DNA of 64,000 nucleotides from a virus. The stretch spans positions 1 to 64,000 of the IMG/VR virus record IMGVR_UViG_3300046533_000687; one strand, given 5' to 3'. The translations under genes and the position numbers were made by a program. Positions within the stretch are counted from its first letter, which is position 1. Each line of letters opens with the position of its first letter. Below are positions 17,094-26,393 of the stretch, piece by piece. The notes under the pieces were generated by a model. The model was given only the letters and a program-made list of their open reading frames with translations, did not search any database and was not told the DNA's origin.

Positions 17094-17328
17094 TGAAAAT
17101 TCGCGCAGCGATTGTTATGCTGGCACTCCTCTCCGCAGCGGTCGTGAGGTACCGATGACGCAGCGTGACGCTGTTTGCCGCTGCGCGGCACGTAGTCGAC
17201 AACGAGACGTCGCTCACGACCGCCGTCGCGTCCGGCGTCTGAGAATAGCGCTCGCATGACTGGACGTAGCGCGGAGGGAAGCGATCGCGGTCCGCGCCGT
17301 TGCCGGAACTTATCAGGAGGTCGGTAGC
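17094..17328 (+). other. Gap with only doubtful tiny frames
   Basis: About 235 bases between structural genes. A frame from ATG 17090 (22 codons, MMKIRAAIVMLALLSAAVVRYR) looks like a signal peptide but stops at 17158. A GTG at 17165 reopens the same frame for 25 codons. This could be a broken small exported protein or chance. No promoter or terminator is evident. A good AGGAGG precedes the next gene. Confidence 0.35.
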
Positions 17329-17649
17329 ATGAATACGAATCCGCAGGCCATCGCGTTCGCGAATGGCCGCATCCGCCCCGCCGCAGATCGTCTCGCCCAA
17401 GCCTATTACATGGCGAAGGCGCTGGTAGCGGATTGGAACGCGCAGAACGTGGCGGCGGTGATCATCCCTGGCGATACGGTCAACATCATCAGTGATGGCT
17501 CAGCCACGGACGGGCGGAAACCCATTACCAACGACAACGCCTACGCGATCATCCTGCAGGCCCAAGCCTTGATCACGTTGTATGAGGCGAGCGGTGGAGC
17601 GCCCCTGACCTCCATCCTGCTCGTTGCGCCGAATCCTGCCGTGAAATAG
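17329..17649 (+). CDS. Hypothetical structural protein (106 aa)
   Basis: Good AGGAGG site. Helical first half (ADRLAQAYYMAKALVADW), then beta-like (NVAAVIIPGDTVNIISDG). Similar small proteins accompany capsid genes in phages, but none is recognised here with certainty. Confidence 0.6.
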   Translation: MNTNPQAIAFANGRIRPAADRLAQAYYMAKALVADWNAQNVAAVIIPGDTVNIISDGSATDGRKPITNDNAYAIILQAQALITLYEASGGAPLTSILLVAPNPAVK

Positions 17650-17652
17650 CCG

Positions 17653-19014
17653 ATGGCCGTTCCAACCATTCTGGTCAACTCCTCTACGGGCAGCGACTCC
17701 GCTGCCAGTGGCGCTGGGCCAGCGACGGCCAAGACCGGGAGTGCGGGTGTCTCGACAGGCACGACGGTGGTCCTTGACGGGTCTCCCGACTTGTCTGGTG
17801 TCGCCACCGACGGGAGCCATGTCCTGTTCTTCAACGACACCACGAGTGGAAATCGGAACTTTGCCGCCATCACAGGGAAAGCCAATAGCGGCACACCGAC
17901 CGCCCAAGTGACCGTCGCGCTGGCTTTCGCTGTGACCACGAAGGCATGGGCTATCGGCGGGAAGCGGGCCAGCGTCTATGGGTCACTGCGGCTGGTAGAT
18001 AACAACGGGACTGACGCGGACGCGCAGGCGGGCTGGACCGTGCAGATGGAATCGGGCCACACCGAAACCTTCGGCGGGCGGCTGGATGTCCGTGTCTCCG
18101 GCACGACGGTCGGCGCGTTTACGCTGCAGGGCGATCCCGCCGCTAGCGTGACGCCCGTGATCACGACGCCGAATGACATCGTGCCGCGGCAAAACTTCCA
18201 AGCCTACAAATACTTCAGCATCGTCGGCAGTGGTGGTCCCGCGAACGGCTTCATCGAGCTGGCTGGGTATATTCGGTATGAATCGCTGACGTTTTCTAGC
18301 TTTTCAGGGGGCATTAGCCTTGACCTGAGCGGCGGTGGAAACGATCAGGTGATCAACTGCACCTTCACCGCGAATGCCCACGCCATCAGCGTGTCGCAGG
18401 ATACGCAGATCATCGGGAACTACTGCGTCAGTCAAACGGGATCCGCGATCAAGTGCAATACCCAGCCGCTGACGGGATTGCTGATCTATGACAATTTGAT
18501 TACTGGCGCTGGGGCGGAAGGCATTCAACTCGATCAGTCCCGTTCGGATCTATACGCCGGTGTCCACATCATTGCCAACACCATCGACAGTTGCACGGCG
18601 GATGGCATCAAGTATGTCTCGACGGCGAACGGGGCAGGCAACAGCGAAGGAGCGCTCTGCGTCATCAACAACATTCTCAGCAACAATGGAGGCTATGGCC
18701 TCAATGTGGACTCGACGCTGGCGGCGGCAAACTCCAGAGGGATTGTGGTCCGCAGTAATGATACCTACAACAATTCCTCTGGGGCCTATAGTCCGACGGG
18801 TCTCGGGGTGGGGGATCCGGCGACGAATCCGGCGTATGTCGGGAGCGGCAACTACACCCCCACGGCGAGTGCCCTGAAGGGGGCCGCGATCCCACTCTCC
18901 TTGAACGGGGCGACGAACTACCAGTGGATCGGCGCGATTCAGGCGCTCGCCCTGATCCTAGCAATACTCGGAGTCACGATTCAAGAACCGGTCATCGGCA
19001 GCAATACCTTCTAA
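17653..19014 (+). CDS. Parallel beta-helix virion protein
   Basis: 453 residues with the pectate-lyase-like pattern of repeated short strands (CTFTANAHAISVSQDTQIIG, LLIYDNLITGAGAEGIQLDQ, GIVVRSNDTYNNSSGAY). Such folds build tailspikes and head fibres that bind or cut surface sugars. No catalytic motif stands out. Placed among head genes rather than at the tail end, so a head decoration or fibre role is possible. The C-terminus is hydrophobic. Confidence 0.65.
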   Translation: MAVPTILVNSSTGSDSAASGAGPATAKTGSAGVSTGTTVVLDGSPDLSGVATDGSHVLFFNDTTSGNRNFAAITGKANSGTPTAQVTVALAFAVTTKAWAIGGKRASVYGSLRLVDNNGTDADAQAGWTVQMESGHTETFGGRLDVRVSGTTVGAFTLQGDPAASVTPVITTPNDIVPRQNFQAYKYFSIVGSGGPANGFIELAGYIRYESLTFSSFSGGISLDLSGGGNDQVINCTFTANAHAISVSQDTQIIGNYCVSQTGSAIKCNTQPLTGLLIYDNLITGAGAEGIQLDQSRSDLYAGVHIIANTIDSCTADGIKYVSTANGAGNSEGALCVINNILSNNGGYGLNVDSTLAAANSRGIVVRSNDTYNNSSGAYSPTGLGVGDPATNPAYVGSGNYTPTASALKGAAIPLSLNGATNYQWIGAIQALALILAILGVTIQEPVIGSNTF

Positions 19015-19024
19015 AGGAGATAGC

Positions 19025-19654
19025 ATGAGTTTCAAACAGGGCGAGAAGATTCACACGCACGATGGCAAGGTCCACCGTGTCGGAAAGGGCGGCAAGCTGC
19101 CGAAGATGCGCGTGCCCGGAGAGCGGCACGCGATTCGGGGCTTCATCCGAGGGGCGCTGGTCGATTGCCTCTCCGGCGAGGAGCAGGTCGGCGACTGGCA
19201 CGAGAACGTCATCACGACATACGGCTTCGGCATCGTGGTTCGCAACTATGCGGGCCTCGCGTCGTCGGCCTCGTCGGTCGCCGCCACCGTCACATCAGAC
19301 ATGGGCTTTGCCAGGTTCTGGGGCCTGGGCTACCAGACGGAGGCGCAATCCAGCAACTTCAGCACGATGTCGAAGATCGACTCGACGGAGTGGCCGCTTG
19401 CCTCGACAGGTGGCGTCAGCCGCGCGACGGTCTCGGTCGGTTCGCAGCTGCTGAGCGGCACGTACTCGCTCTCGCAGAGCTTCCAGTACGCGAGCAGCCA
19501 GATCAGCCACGCTCAGACCGTGAACTGCATCGCGCAGTACCACCACTCGTCGGTCGGCTCGGGCACGGCGCACTCGCTGGCGACGTTCGCGTCGAGCACG
19601 AAAGGGACGACGCAGGCGCTCAACGTGACGTACAACTGGGTATTTTCAACTTAG
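19025..19654 (+). CDS. Hypothetical structural protein (209 aa)
   Basis: A basic N-terminus is followed by a stretch (RGALVDCLSGEEQVGDWHEN then VITTYG) seen in phage structural proteins, then a Ser-rich, beta-rich body. Likely a virion component next to the beta-helix protein. Exact role unknown. Confidence 0.6.
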   Translation: MSFKQGEKIHTHDGKVHRVGKGGKLPKMRVPGERHAIRGFIRGALVDCLSGEEQVGDWHENVITTYGFGIVVRNYAGLASSASSVAATVTSDMGFARFWGLGYQTEAQSSNFSTMSKIDSTEWPLASTGGVSRATVSVGSQLLSGTYSLSQSFQYASSQISHAQTVNCIAQYHHSSVGSGTAHSLATFASSTKGTTQALNVTYNWVFST

Positions 19655-19709
19655 TAGGGATGCGCCTAGTAGGGAGGCCGAACGGCGCAACCTTCTTTTA
19701 AGGATGGTC

Positions 19710-19937
19710 ATGGCGAAGCAGAAGCAGACAGGACCAGATCCGAAGTTCACCGTTCCTATCGGCACCGAGGGCGCCCCTCTGGAGATCATCTACGGGCATA
19801 ACACGGCGGTCAAGAAGGTGCTGATGCAGTTCAATTTGCTCACCAGCAGTTTGATTTTGACGCCAGAGGATGCCCGCGACGTGGCGCGCAAATTGCTCCA
19901 TTATGCCGACATGGCCGACGGAAAGAAGGCCATGTGA
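19710..19937 (+). CDS. Small hypothetical protein (75 aa)
   Basis: I choose the ATG at 19710, six bases after AAGG; the ATG at 19704 is too close to that site. Contains an IGTEGAPLEIIYG strand region and a C-terminal helix (TPEDARDVARKLLHYADM). Ends overlapping the next gene (GTGA). Unknown function. Confidence 0.55.
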   Translation: MAKQKQTGPDPKFTVPIGTEGAPLEIIYGHNTAVKKVLMQFNLLTSSLILTPEDARDVARKLLHYADMADGKKAM

Positions 19938-20434
19938 CGCCCAAACTGCGCAAGAAGATCGAGGCCAAGAAGGGGATCCTGCTTGACATCTCCTTCGGCG
20001 GGGCTACTCAACCTCGTAGTATCACCCTCGGTCCGAAGGGCGACATCCGTCAGCCTCCAACCGATACATTTCAACTACGTTCCGCGTGCGTTCATACGGC
20101 GATCGTGACGCACGTCCTGGAGTTCATTGAACCGCAGAAATACTTTGCGTGGTGGAATAATTTGCACCGCGTGATGTTGAAGGATGGCATCGTCTACATC
20201 AGCGGACCCTACGGCGGCGACGAGAGTCAGGGCTGGCTCTCAGACCCGACGCATCGGATTCGGATCGTCGAGCAGAGCTTCGCGTGGCTCGACCCGCAGA
20301 CACCGTTCTACGCGCTGCACGAAGCAAGGGGGCGCAAGACGCCGCTGCCGTGGAAGACGTTGACAGTTGCGCGCGTACCCGGCGCGCATGGCACGGTGAC
20401 GTACAACGTGACGATGCAGGCGGTGAAGAAATGA
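19934..20434 (+). CDS. Methyltransferase-like protein (166 aa)
   Basis: Resembles short SAM-dependent methyltransferase domains: GILLDISFGG start, then VTHVLEFIEPQKYFAWWNNLHRVM and KDGIVYISGPY, which match the motif IV to post-I topology of class I enzymes. The first glycine motif is degenerate, so SAM binding is uncertain. First gene of the embedded modification group; GTG start coupled to the gene before. Confidence 0.55.
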   Translation: MTPKLRKKIEAKKGILLDISFGGATQPRSITLGPKGDIRQPPTDTFQLRSACVHTAIVTHVLEFIEPQKYFAWWNNLHRVMLKDGIVYISGPYGGDESQGWLSDPTHRIRIVEQSFAWLDPQTPFYALHEARGRKTPLPWKTLTVARVPGAHGTVTYNVTMQAVKK

Positions 20435-20766
20435 GCGACAAATCTATTCGCGCTGTCGCAATCGACGATCCGATCTGCCCGATGTGCCGGACACCGACAC
20501 TCGGCGTTGATGAGGGCATTGGTCGCTCGGCATATGAATCCGATGTAAGCGAAGAAGGTGAAGATGAGATGCTCATCACGACTACGATGTGGTGGAAGAC
20601 GCGCTGCCACACGTGCAAGACGTCCGTTGAGCGGCATTTACTTGGCGTGGTCGGTTGCCAAGAGGGAGGCTTTGAGCCTAACGTGTCCGAGGAAGTTGAA
20701 CCGACACCTCACGGTCTCATCATCAAGGAACTGCGCGAGCTGAAGGAAAGTTTGGCGGTGAAGTGA
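20431..20766 (+). CDS. Zinc-ribbon protein (111 aa)
   Basis: ATGA-coupled. Has CPMC and CHTC pairs (residues about 16-19 and 52-55), consistent with one zinc ribbon, an acidic middle and a helical tail. Could be an accessory of the enzymes around it. Not recognised further. Confidence 0.6.
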   Translation: MSDKSIRAVAIDDPICPMCRTPTLGVDEGIGRSAYESDVSEEGEDEMLITTTMWWKTRCHTCKTSVERHLLGVVGCQEGGFEPNVSEEVEPTPHGLIIKELRELKESLAVK

Positions 20767-22127
20767 TGGACATCCGCACAATCACCGAACTCTCCAAGCT
20801 ACTCGGCTCTCGACGCCCGAAGAGCGTCTACGAGATTGGCAGCCTGAACATCAACGGCAGCGTCCGGACCCTCTTCCGCGACGCGAAGGAGTATCACGGC
20901 ATCGACATCGTCGAAGGCCGGGATGTCGATACAGTCGGCTACGGCTCGACATATGAACCTCCGTTTCGCCCCGACTGCGTCGTATGCTGTGAGGTCTTCG
21001 AGCATACGCCTGACACTGAGGCGATTGTCAATCAGATGGCGAAGCTCGTCGTCCCTGGTGGCATCGTCCTGATCTCCTGTGCCGGGACACAGCGTCCGCC
21101 GCACAGCGCGGTAGATGGAAAGGATCTGCCGGATGACGAGTACTACGCTGGCATCGACCATCTGGTGCTGACCGAATGGCTGAAGGCAGCAGGCCTCGTC
21201 AACCTCCGGCTGATCATCGGCTGTCTGCCGGATACGACAGACCCGGATACCCAGGGCGTGCACGACATCTACATGATCGGGCAGAAGCCGATTGGCGCTT
21301 TGGCCAATCCGTACGACCCCGTCACGATGGGATCGTCGGCCGCGAATGCACCGCCGGCAGACATCGCCACGCCGAAGCAGCTGACGGTCGTCGAGCAAGG
21401 CAAGACGACTCTCGAAGAGCTCGCGCAGTCCGTGCTCGATACGCGGGAGAAGTACGGCGAGGTTCTCCAGGCTTACCACGAAGTCTGGTACAACGCGCCG
21501 CATACGTGGAGCTACACGCAGTTCCTGAATATCGGGGTCATGAAGTCGCCTAACGACATGTGGATCTATCAGGACATCATGGTGAACCACAAACCGCAGA
21601 CGGTCATCGAGACCGGGACGTATCAGGGAGGTTCGGCGCTGTGGCTTGCCTCGCTTGCCGACCTGATGGGGATCGACACGAAGATCTTCACCATCGACAT
21701 CAAGGACTTCCGGCGCTGTGCGCATCCACGCATCACGTTCATCCGCGGCGACTCGACAGATCCAGGATTGGCGGCGGACTTGGCCAAGCAGGTTGAAGGA
21801 TCGCTGCTGGTGATCCTCGACGCGGATCATTCTGCCGAGCACGTGCGAAAGGAGCTCGAGCTGTACGCGCCGCTCTGCAAGGTCGGCGACTGGCTCGTCG
21901 TCGAAGATACGAACATCGCGTGGCCTGGCGAGCAGGGCGACCGCGGTGCAGCAGGAGGGCTGGCCGACTACCTCGCGCAGCATCCTGGCGAGTGGCAGCA
22001 GGACATCTTGTCCGAGCGGTTCCTGTTGACGATGAATCCCGGCGGGTGGATGCGCCGCGTCGGCGTGTACAGGGAGTTTTACTACGAAGGCGAACTACAG
22101 AAGCAGCAGCTGGAGAGTGTGAAGTGA
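20766..22127 (+). CDS. Fused methyltransferase and CmcI-like enzyme
   Basis: Two enzyme domains. Residues 1-170 form a class I methyltransferase (VYEIGSLNINGSVR, DIVEG, CCEVFEHTPD, VVPGGIVLISCAGT). Residues 215-445 match the cephalosporin-hydroxylase/CmcI and rhamnosyl O-methyltransferase family (VIETGTYQGGSALWLA, IDIKDFRR, LVILDADHSAEHV, GDWLVVEDTN). Substrates are most likely sugars or glycans. The start is ATG 20766; a GTG at 20763 would add one residue. Coupled on both sides within the modification group. Confidence 0.75.
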   Translation: MDIRTITELSKLLGSRRPKSVYEIGSLNINGSVRTLFRDAKEYHGIDIVEGRDVDTVGYGSTYEPPFRPDCVVCCEVFEHTPDTEAIVNQMAKLVVPGGIVLISCAGTQRPPHSAVDGKDLPDDEYYAGIDHLVLTEWLKAAGLVNLRLIIGCLPDTTDPDTQGVHDIYMIGQKPIGALANPYDPVTMGSSAANAPPADIATPKQLTVVEQGKTTLEELAQSVLDTREKYGEVLQAYHEVWYNAPHTWSYTQFLNIGVMKSPNDMWIYQDIMVNHKPQTVIETGTYQGGSALWLASLADLMGIDTKIFTIDIKDFRRCAHPRITFIRGDSTDPGLAADLAKQVEGSLLVILDADHSAEHVRKELELYAPLCKVGDWLVVEDTNIAWPGEQGDRGAAGGLADYLAQHPGEWQQDILSERFLLTMNPGGWMRRVGVYREFYYEGELQKQQLESVK

Positions 22128-23083
22128 AGTGGACAAAAGAAGCGGCCATCGCTCATCGAGAGCGCGTAGACGAACGCGCCAACCGCAAGGCTGACGTCGA
22201 GAAGCGAGATTGGGCGGAACACAAGCACGCGCGAAAGCTGAAACGAACGAAGTCCATGCTCGGCGAAGTCTCGAAGGGCATCTTCGTCAACCCGGTCAAC
22301 CCGAAGACTGCCGAGAATCAGGTCCAGGTCCTCCTCGGTACGCCGACACTCGGAACGGTGCGCATCGAATGGCACAACATGATGAAGGGCATGGTCAGCC
22401 CGCCGAACTGGTCGCTGATCACCAGCACGCCGACAGGCTATACGGTGCCAGACGCGCAGAACATGCTGGTCGACACGATGCTGCGTGGCAACCTGCGGGC
22501 CTTGCTGCTCATCGAGGATGATACCTGTCCACCTCCGCACGCCATCCTGACATTCGACCGCTGGTTCTGGAAGATGGAGCGTCGACTGGCGCCGCCGGTC
22601 GTCAGCGGCCTGTATCACATCAAGGGTAGCGCGGAGGTGCGGAATGGCAAGAAGGGCGGAGTCGAACTGCTTGGTCCTGAACCACTTGCATACAGGGGGA
22701 GTGGGCAGCGTGCCTATCGTGACTGGAAGATGGGCGATGTCATCTGGGTGTCCGGCGTGCCGACTGGTGCACTCCTTCTCCATCGCTCGATCCTTGAGGC
22801 ATGGGCGAAAGAGCCGGACGTCGAAGAGTACGCTGTGCCGGGCTACCCGCACGTCATGAAGCGCATCTTTCAGCAGCCGTCGCACGTCTGGGTAGATCCC
22901 GAGACGAAGGGCGTGCATGTTGCAAGTGGCACCTCGGACTTGTGGTGGTCGGAGCAGACGATCAAGAGGGGCCTGCTCGAGAAGGCTGGCTGGAAGAAGT
23001 ACGCGAAGAAGGAGTTCCCATACATCATCGATACGGGCATGCACTTCAAGCACATCGATCGTGCGACGGGGATGATGTACTGA
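22124..23083 (+). CDS. Glycosyltransferase-like protein (GT-A, 319 aa)
   Basis: GTGA-coupled. After a charged N-terminus come LLIEDDTCPPPHAI (a DXD-like metal and nucleotide-sugar site near residue 130) and VSGVPTGALLLHRSILEAW, as in family 2-like glycosyltransferases. Likely transfers a sugar to a phage or host target. The donor cannot be inferred. Confidence 0.65.
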   Translation: MKWTKEAAIAHRERVDERANRKADVEKRDWAEHKHARKLKRTKSMLGEVSKGIFVNPVNPKTAENQVQVLLGTPTLGTVRIEWHNMMKGMVSPPNWSLITSTPTGYTVPDAQNMLVDTMLRGNLRALLLIEDDTCPPPHAILTFDRWFWKMERRLAPPVVSGLYHIKGSAEVRNGKKGGVELLGPEPLAYRGSGQRAYRDWKMGDVIWVSGVPTGALLLHRSILEAWAKEPDVEEYAVPGYPHVMKRIFQQPSHVWVDPETKGVHVASGTSDLWWSEQTIKRGLLEKAGWKKYAKKEFPYIIDTGMHFKHIDRATGMMY

Positions 23084-23373
23084 TGGTCACGACAGTTGCA
23101 TGCCCTGTCTGTACCAAACCACGCGAGGAAGATTCGCCATGTTGGTGGTGTGAGGATGGCCTTTCGAAGACGAAGCACTCGTGGAGTTGGAAGGGTTGTG
23201 GCGTGTGCCACGGATCTTGCCATGGCGGACATTGCGGAAATGGATGTGAGGCATTCGGTGGATGCCGGAAAACTAGATGCATCTGCAGTCTGATCGGTCC
23301 ATGTCGCCCGTGGTGGAAGCCGAGATGGCTAGGTAACTGGATGTTTGGAAGGCGAATTCGGAATGTCTACTGA
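23083..23373 (+). CDS. Cysteine-rich small protein (96 aa)
   Basis: TGATG start. About fifteen cysteines with histidines in pairs and clusters: CPVC, CWWC, CGVCHGSCHGGHC, GNGC, CRKTRCIC. This suits binding of several zinc ions, or possibly another metal or disulfides. It ends in a Trp/Arg-rich basic tail. Lies between a glycosyltransferase and a zinc-ribbon gene. No family known to me matches the whole pattern. Confidence 0.6.
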   Translation: MVTTVACPVCTKPREEDSPCWWCEDGLSKTKHSWSWKGCGVCHGSCHGGHCGNGCEAFGGCRKTRCICSLIGPCRPWWKPRWLGNWMFGRRIRNVY

Positions 23374-23623
23374 CAACATCGGCATCGCTGACCTTGTCTT
23401 CGTCGAGATGCAAGAATGCGCACCACTCGATACCGTTATTGAAGAACAGGTGCATTCAGTAGACGCCGTGCACCCAAGCAACGTGCTCGCCGGCACGACG
23501 CACCGTGACTGTGGTGGAATCGTGCGCTGGGAATATGAGTCGGACAAGCCTGTCGAGTTCGGGCAGGCGCGGTGTAAGAAGTGCGGACAGGTGGTGACCG
23601 TGCGAGGCGCGCTAGTTGGCTGA
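23363..23623 (+). CDS. Zinc-ribbon protein (86 aa)
   Basis: ATG 23363 has GGAAGG 9 bases upstream; an in-frame TTG at 23345 is possible. Acidic N-terminal half, then DCGGIVRW and CKKCGQ, a likely zinc ribbon. Coupled to the long repeat protein that follows. Confidence 0.55.
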   Translation: MSTDNIGIADLVFVEMQECAPLDTVIEEQVHSVDAVHPSNVLAGTTHRDCGGIVRWEYESDKPVEFGQARCKKCGQVVTVRGALVG

Positions 23624-26393
23624 TCTCTCAGTAGTCGTCGTCGCCGCGACGCTGGCCCTCTCGGAGACTGTCTCCCCGAGCGGCCTTGGCAGTCGCACCC
23701 GGTTCTACTTCCCGAACAGTGGGACCGCGGCCGTTTCGCCGTCCGCAGGGACAGGCTGGAACGACACGACGCAATTCGATCGAGTCGCCCTCGCTCGCTC
23801 GCACAAGAACGAAACGGCGGTTACGAAGACTGAGATCTTCAACGGGTCAGTCCCGGCGAAGGTGCTCATGCGGCAGTTCGTCTCCGAGCCTATCTCTGCG
23901 CAGGTCATTTCCGGCTCAGTCAAAGGCCAGCTGCAAGGGCTTACGAGTCAGGTCGCGAAGCTGGGCAACGTAGCCGTTGCCATCCGCATCGTCAAGAACG
24001 ACGGGACGGATTATAACCCCGTCAAAGACCTGATTCAGACGCCAGCAGCCGGCGATCTGGTCGCCGCTCCTCCGCAGTTTAGCACGACGCTCACGAACCG
24101 CTCCCTGAACAACATCAGCGAGCAGGTCGGCATCGGTCTGACTCCGCAGACGGCAGTTGCTGGAGACCGGATTGTCATTGAGCTGGGCGTGCTGGACACG
24201 GTTGCCAACGCGTCGAGAACGCTCGGACTCTCGTTCGGCGGGACGACGATCACCGACCTCGCCGAGGACAACACCACCACCACCGTCAACTATCCGTGGA
24301 TCGAGTTCAATACTCCGATCCTGATGGATCCGATTGAGCTGCTCAAGCTCTCGGAAACCGTCACGGCAAAGAGGTATGGCGATGCCACGCCTGCGAATGA
24401 AGTCCTCCGACTCTCGGATACGGTCACCGTCACGCGCGATCTTGAGACGGGAGGGTTCGACGAGACCCTGCGGTTATCGGACGTAGTTTCGTCAGCGCTA
24501 CAGCTGGCCGTCTCAGTCGGGTCAGAAACCTTACGCATAACTGATACCTCAACTCCTGCGATAGAACTATCGACGTCCCTGACGGAGACGTTCCACCTTG
24601 GTGATGGTGGTGCGGTCAACCAACAAGGTATCGTCCGACTTGAAGGCGTCCTTCGCGTCATAGATGGTCCGCCCGTCGCGGAGCTAGGCTTCTTCGTCGG
24701 TCCGGAGGTTCTTGTCCTCTCGGATACGGTCGCTGCCGCGTTAACGAGCGGCGCTAGTGATCTTAATGCCTCCGGATTTGATGAGACGCTCAAGCTCTCC
24801 GAAAGCGTTCAGACAACACTCGATCCGCTGCAGGCAAGCCCCTCAGAGATCATTCACGTTTCGGATTCCGTCCAGACGCTGCTAAATCCGCTGCAGGCGT
24901 CGCAGACGGAAACGCTGAAGCTGACGGATACCGTTCAGGCGCAGCTTGATACGCTACTCGTATCGCTCTCCGAGACGCTCAAACTTTCTGATGCAGTTTT
25001 TGCGTCGACCGACGCACTGAGCGCGTTACTTCAGGAGACGCTGAAGCTCTCAGAAGCGCCACAAGAGACGCTTGACCCGCTGCAGGCATCGCCGCAGGAG
25101 ATGCTGAAGCTCTCCGACGTGCTGCAGGCGCAGACGAACCAGCTGAACGCGTCACAAACCGAGACGCTCAAGCTCTCCGAAGCACTACAGGCGCAACTCG
25201 ATACGCTGCTGGCCTCTCTCAGCGAGATGCTGCGTCTATCGGACAGCATCCTGGCGTCACGTGACCTATCAGTTAGCGGCATCGACGAGACGCTCAAGCT
25301 GACGGATGCAGTCTTCGAGACGCTCGATCCACTACAGGCGTCGCCAAGTGAGACGCTCAAGCTGACAGATACCGTCTTCACCACGCTTGACCCGCTTCAG
25401 ACGACGCCAAGCGAGATCGTTCACGTCACCGATACGGTCACGCCTGCACTTGAACTGTCCACGTCGCTTCAAGAGACGCTCAAGCTTTCCGAGAGCGCCT
25501 CGGGTATTACGGATCTCCTTGCGACGCTGAGCGAACTGGTTCACGTCTCAGATGCAGTTACGGCGAAGCGTTACGGCGATGCGACTCCGAGTGCGGAAAC
25601 GGTTCGGATTGCAGATACCGTCACCGCGTCGATGGGCGAGCTTGCCCTGCCTCAAGGTGAGCAGCTCAAGCTCTCGGAAGAGCTGATCGTTGTGATGGGG
25701 ACGGGCGTCTTCCAGGTAGAGACGCTCAGGCTCACGGACACGATTGCCGCTTCCATCGATCCTGAATTCGGCACGGTATCTGAACAGCTGAAGCTCTCTG
25801 ACAGCGTGAACGTCGCGCTAGAACTGTCAGCGTCCCTCACGGAAGCGCTTCGGCTCTCTGAGGCGCCAAGTGAGACGCTCAATCCAGAGCAGGTCAGCCT
25901 TTCAGAGACGCTCAGGATAACTGACACCGTCACAGCGGGCCTGGGTGACATCGCCTCGTCACCGACAGAGCAGCTGAAGCTCAGCGACGCGCTGACCGTC
26001 AGTGTTGACCTTTCGGCGAGTACGTCCGAGACGCTGCGGATCGCCGATGCCATATCTGCTTCGCGTGATCTTGATGTTGCGCTTGATGAGGTCTTACACG
26101 TCGCGGATACGCTGGATATCATCGAAGACCCAATCGTCATCGAACTTGCAGAAACCCTTCACCTTGACGATCAGGTCGCGGCTGCACTCGATCTTTCAGC
26201 CGCGCTGCAAGAGAGTCTCAGAATTCATGATACGGCGTCGGGACTCGTCTTTGTCCCACAGATCGTCCGCATCCATGTCGTCGGCAACTATCGCCCGACG
26301 GTCGATGTGGTTGGCAATGTGCGCAAGACGGTGAGCGTGGTCGGTAATGTGCGCAAGACGGTCTCAGTAACCGGAAGCTGGAGTGATGCCTGA
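23616..26393 (+). CDS. Long repeat virion protein with ETLKLSD units (925 aa)
   Basis: The N-terminal 230 residues form a beta-rich domain. Residues about 235-880 hold some 31 repeats of about 20 residues built on (E)TLKLSDxV followed by a variable spacer such as LDPLQASPS. The C-terminus has three VVGNVRKTV-like units. The repeat is rich in Ser and Thr and resembles an extended fibre or surface protein. Starts at TTG overlapping the previous stop. The same unit appears at the C-terminus of the tail protein at 43287 and in the protein at 42653. Its location beside glycosyltransferases makes it a candidate substrate. Confidence 0.65.
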   Translation: MADLSVVVVAATLALSETVSPSGLGSRTRFYFPNSGTAAVSPSAGTGWNDTTQFDRVALARSHKNETAVTKTEIFNGSVPAKVLMRQFVSEPISAQVISGSVKGQLQGLTSQVAKLGNVAVAIRIVKNDGTDYNPVKDLIQTPAAGDLVAAPPQFSTTLTNRSLNNISEQVGIGLTPQTAVAGDRIVIELGVLDTVANASRTLGLSFGGTTITDLAEDNTTTTVNYPWIEFNTPILMDPIELLKLSETVTAKRYGDATPANEVLRLSDTVTVTRDLETGGFDETLRLSDVVSSALQLAVSVGSETLRITDTSTPAIELSTSLTETFHLGDGGAVNQQGIVRLEGVLRVIDGPPVAELGFFVGPEVLVLSDTVAAALTSGASDLNASGFDETLKLSESVQTTLDPLQASPSEIIHVSDSVQTLLNPLQASQTETLKLTDTVQAQLDTLLVSLSETLKLSDAVFASTDALSALLQETLKLSEAPQETLDPLQASPQEMLKLSDVLQAQTNQLNASQTETLKLSEALQAQLDTLLASLSEMLRLSDSILASRDLSVSGIDETLKLTDAVFETLDPLQASPSETLKLTDTVFTTLDPLQTTPSEIVHVTDTVTPALELSTSLQETLKLSESASGITDLLATLSELVHVSDAVTAKRYGDATPSAETVRIADTVTASMGELALPQGEQLKLSEELIVVMGTGVFQVETLRLTDTIAASIDPEFGTVSEQLKLSDSVNVALELSASLTEALRLSEAPSETLNPEQVSLSETLRITDTVTAGLGDIASSPTEQLKLSDALTVSVDLSASTSETLRIADAISASRDLDVALDEVLHVADTLDIIEDPIVIELAETLHLDDQVAAALDLSAALQESLRIHDTASGLVFVPQIVRIHVVGNYRPTVDVVGNVRKTVSVVGNVRKTVSVTGSWSDA
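24340..26250 (+). repeat. ETLKLSD repeat array in the 925-aa protein gene
   Basis: About 31 degenerate in-frame repeats, roughly 60 bases each. The core reads GAGACGCTCAAGCTCTC or close variants. Units differ at DNA and protein level, so the array is old and diverging, with a few near-identical neighbours (24780-25480) that suggest continuing duplication. Confidence 0.75.

Noticed and set aside
17090-17242. Signal-peptide-like small gene
   Set aside because: Interrupted by a stop after 22 codons; kept only as a note in the gap entry.
24340-26250. CRISPR-like array
   Set aside because: Repeats are in frame, degenerate and inside one coding gene; spacers encode protein.
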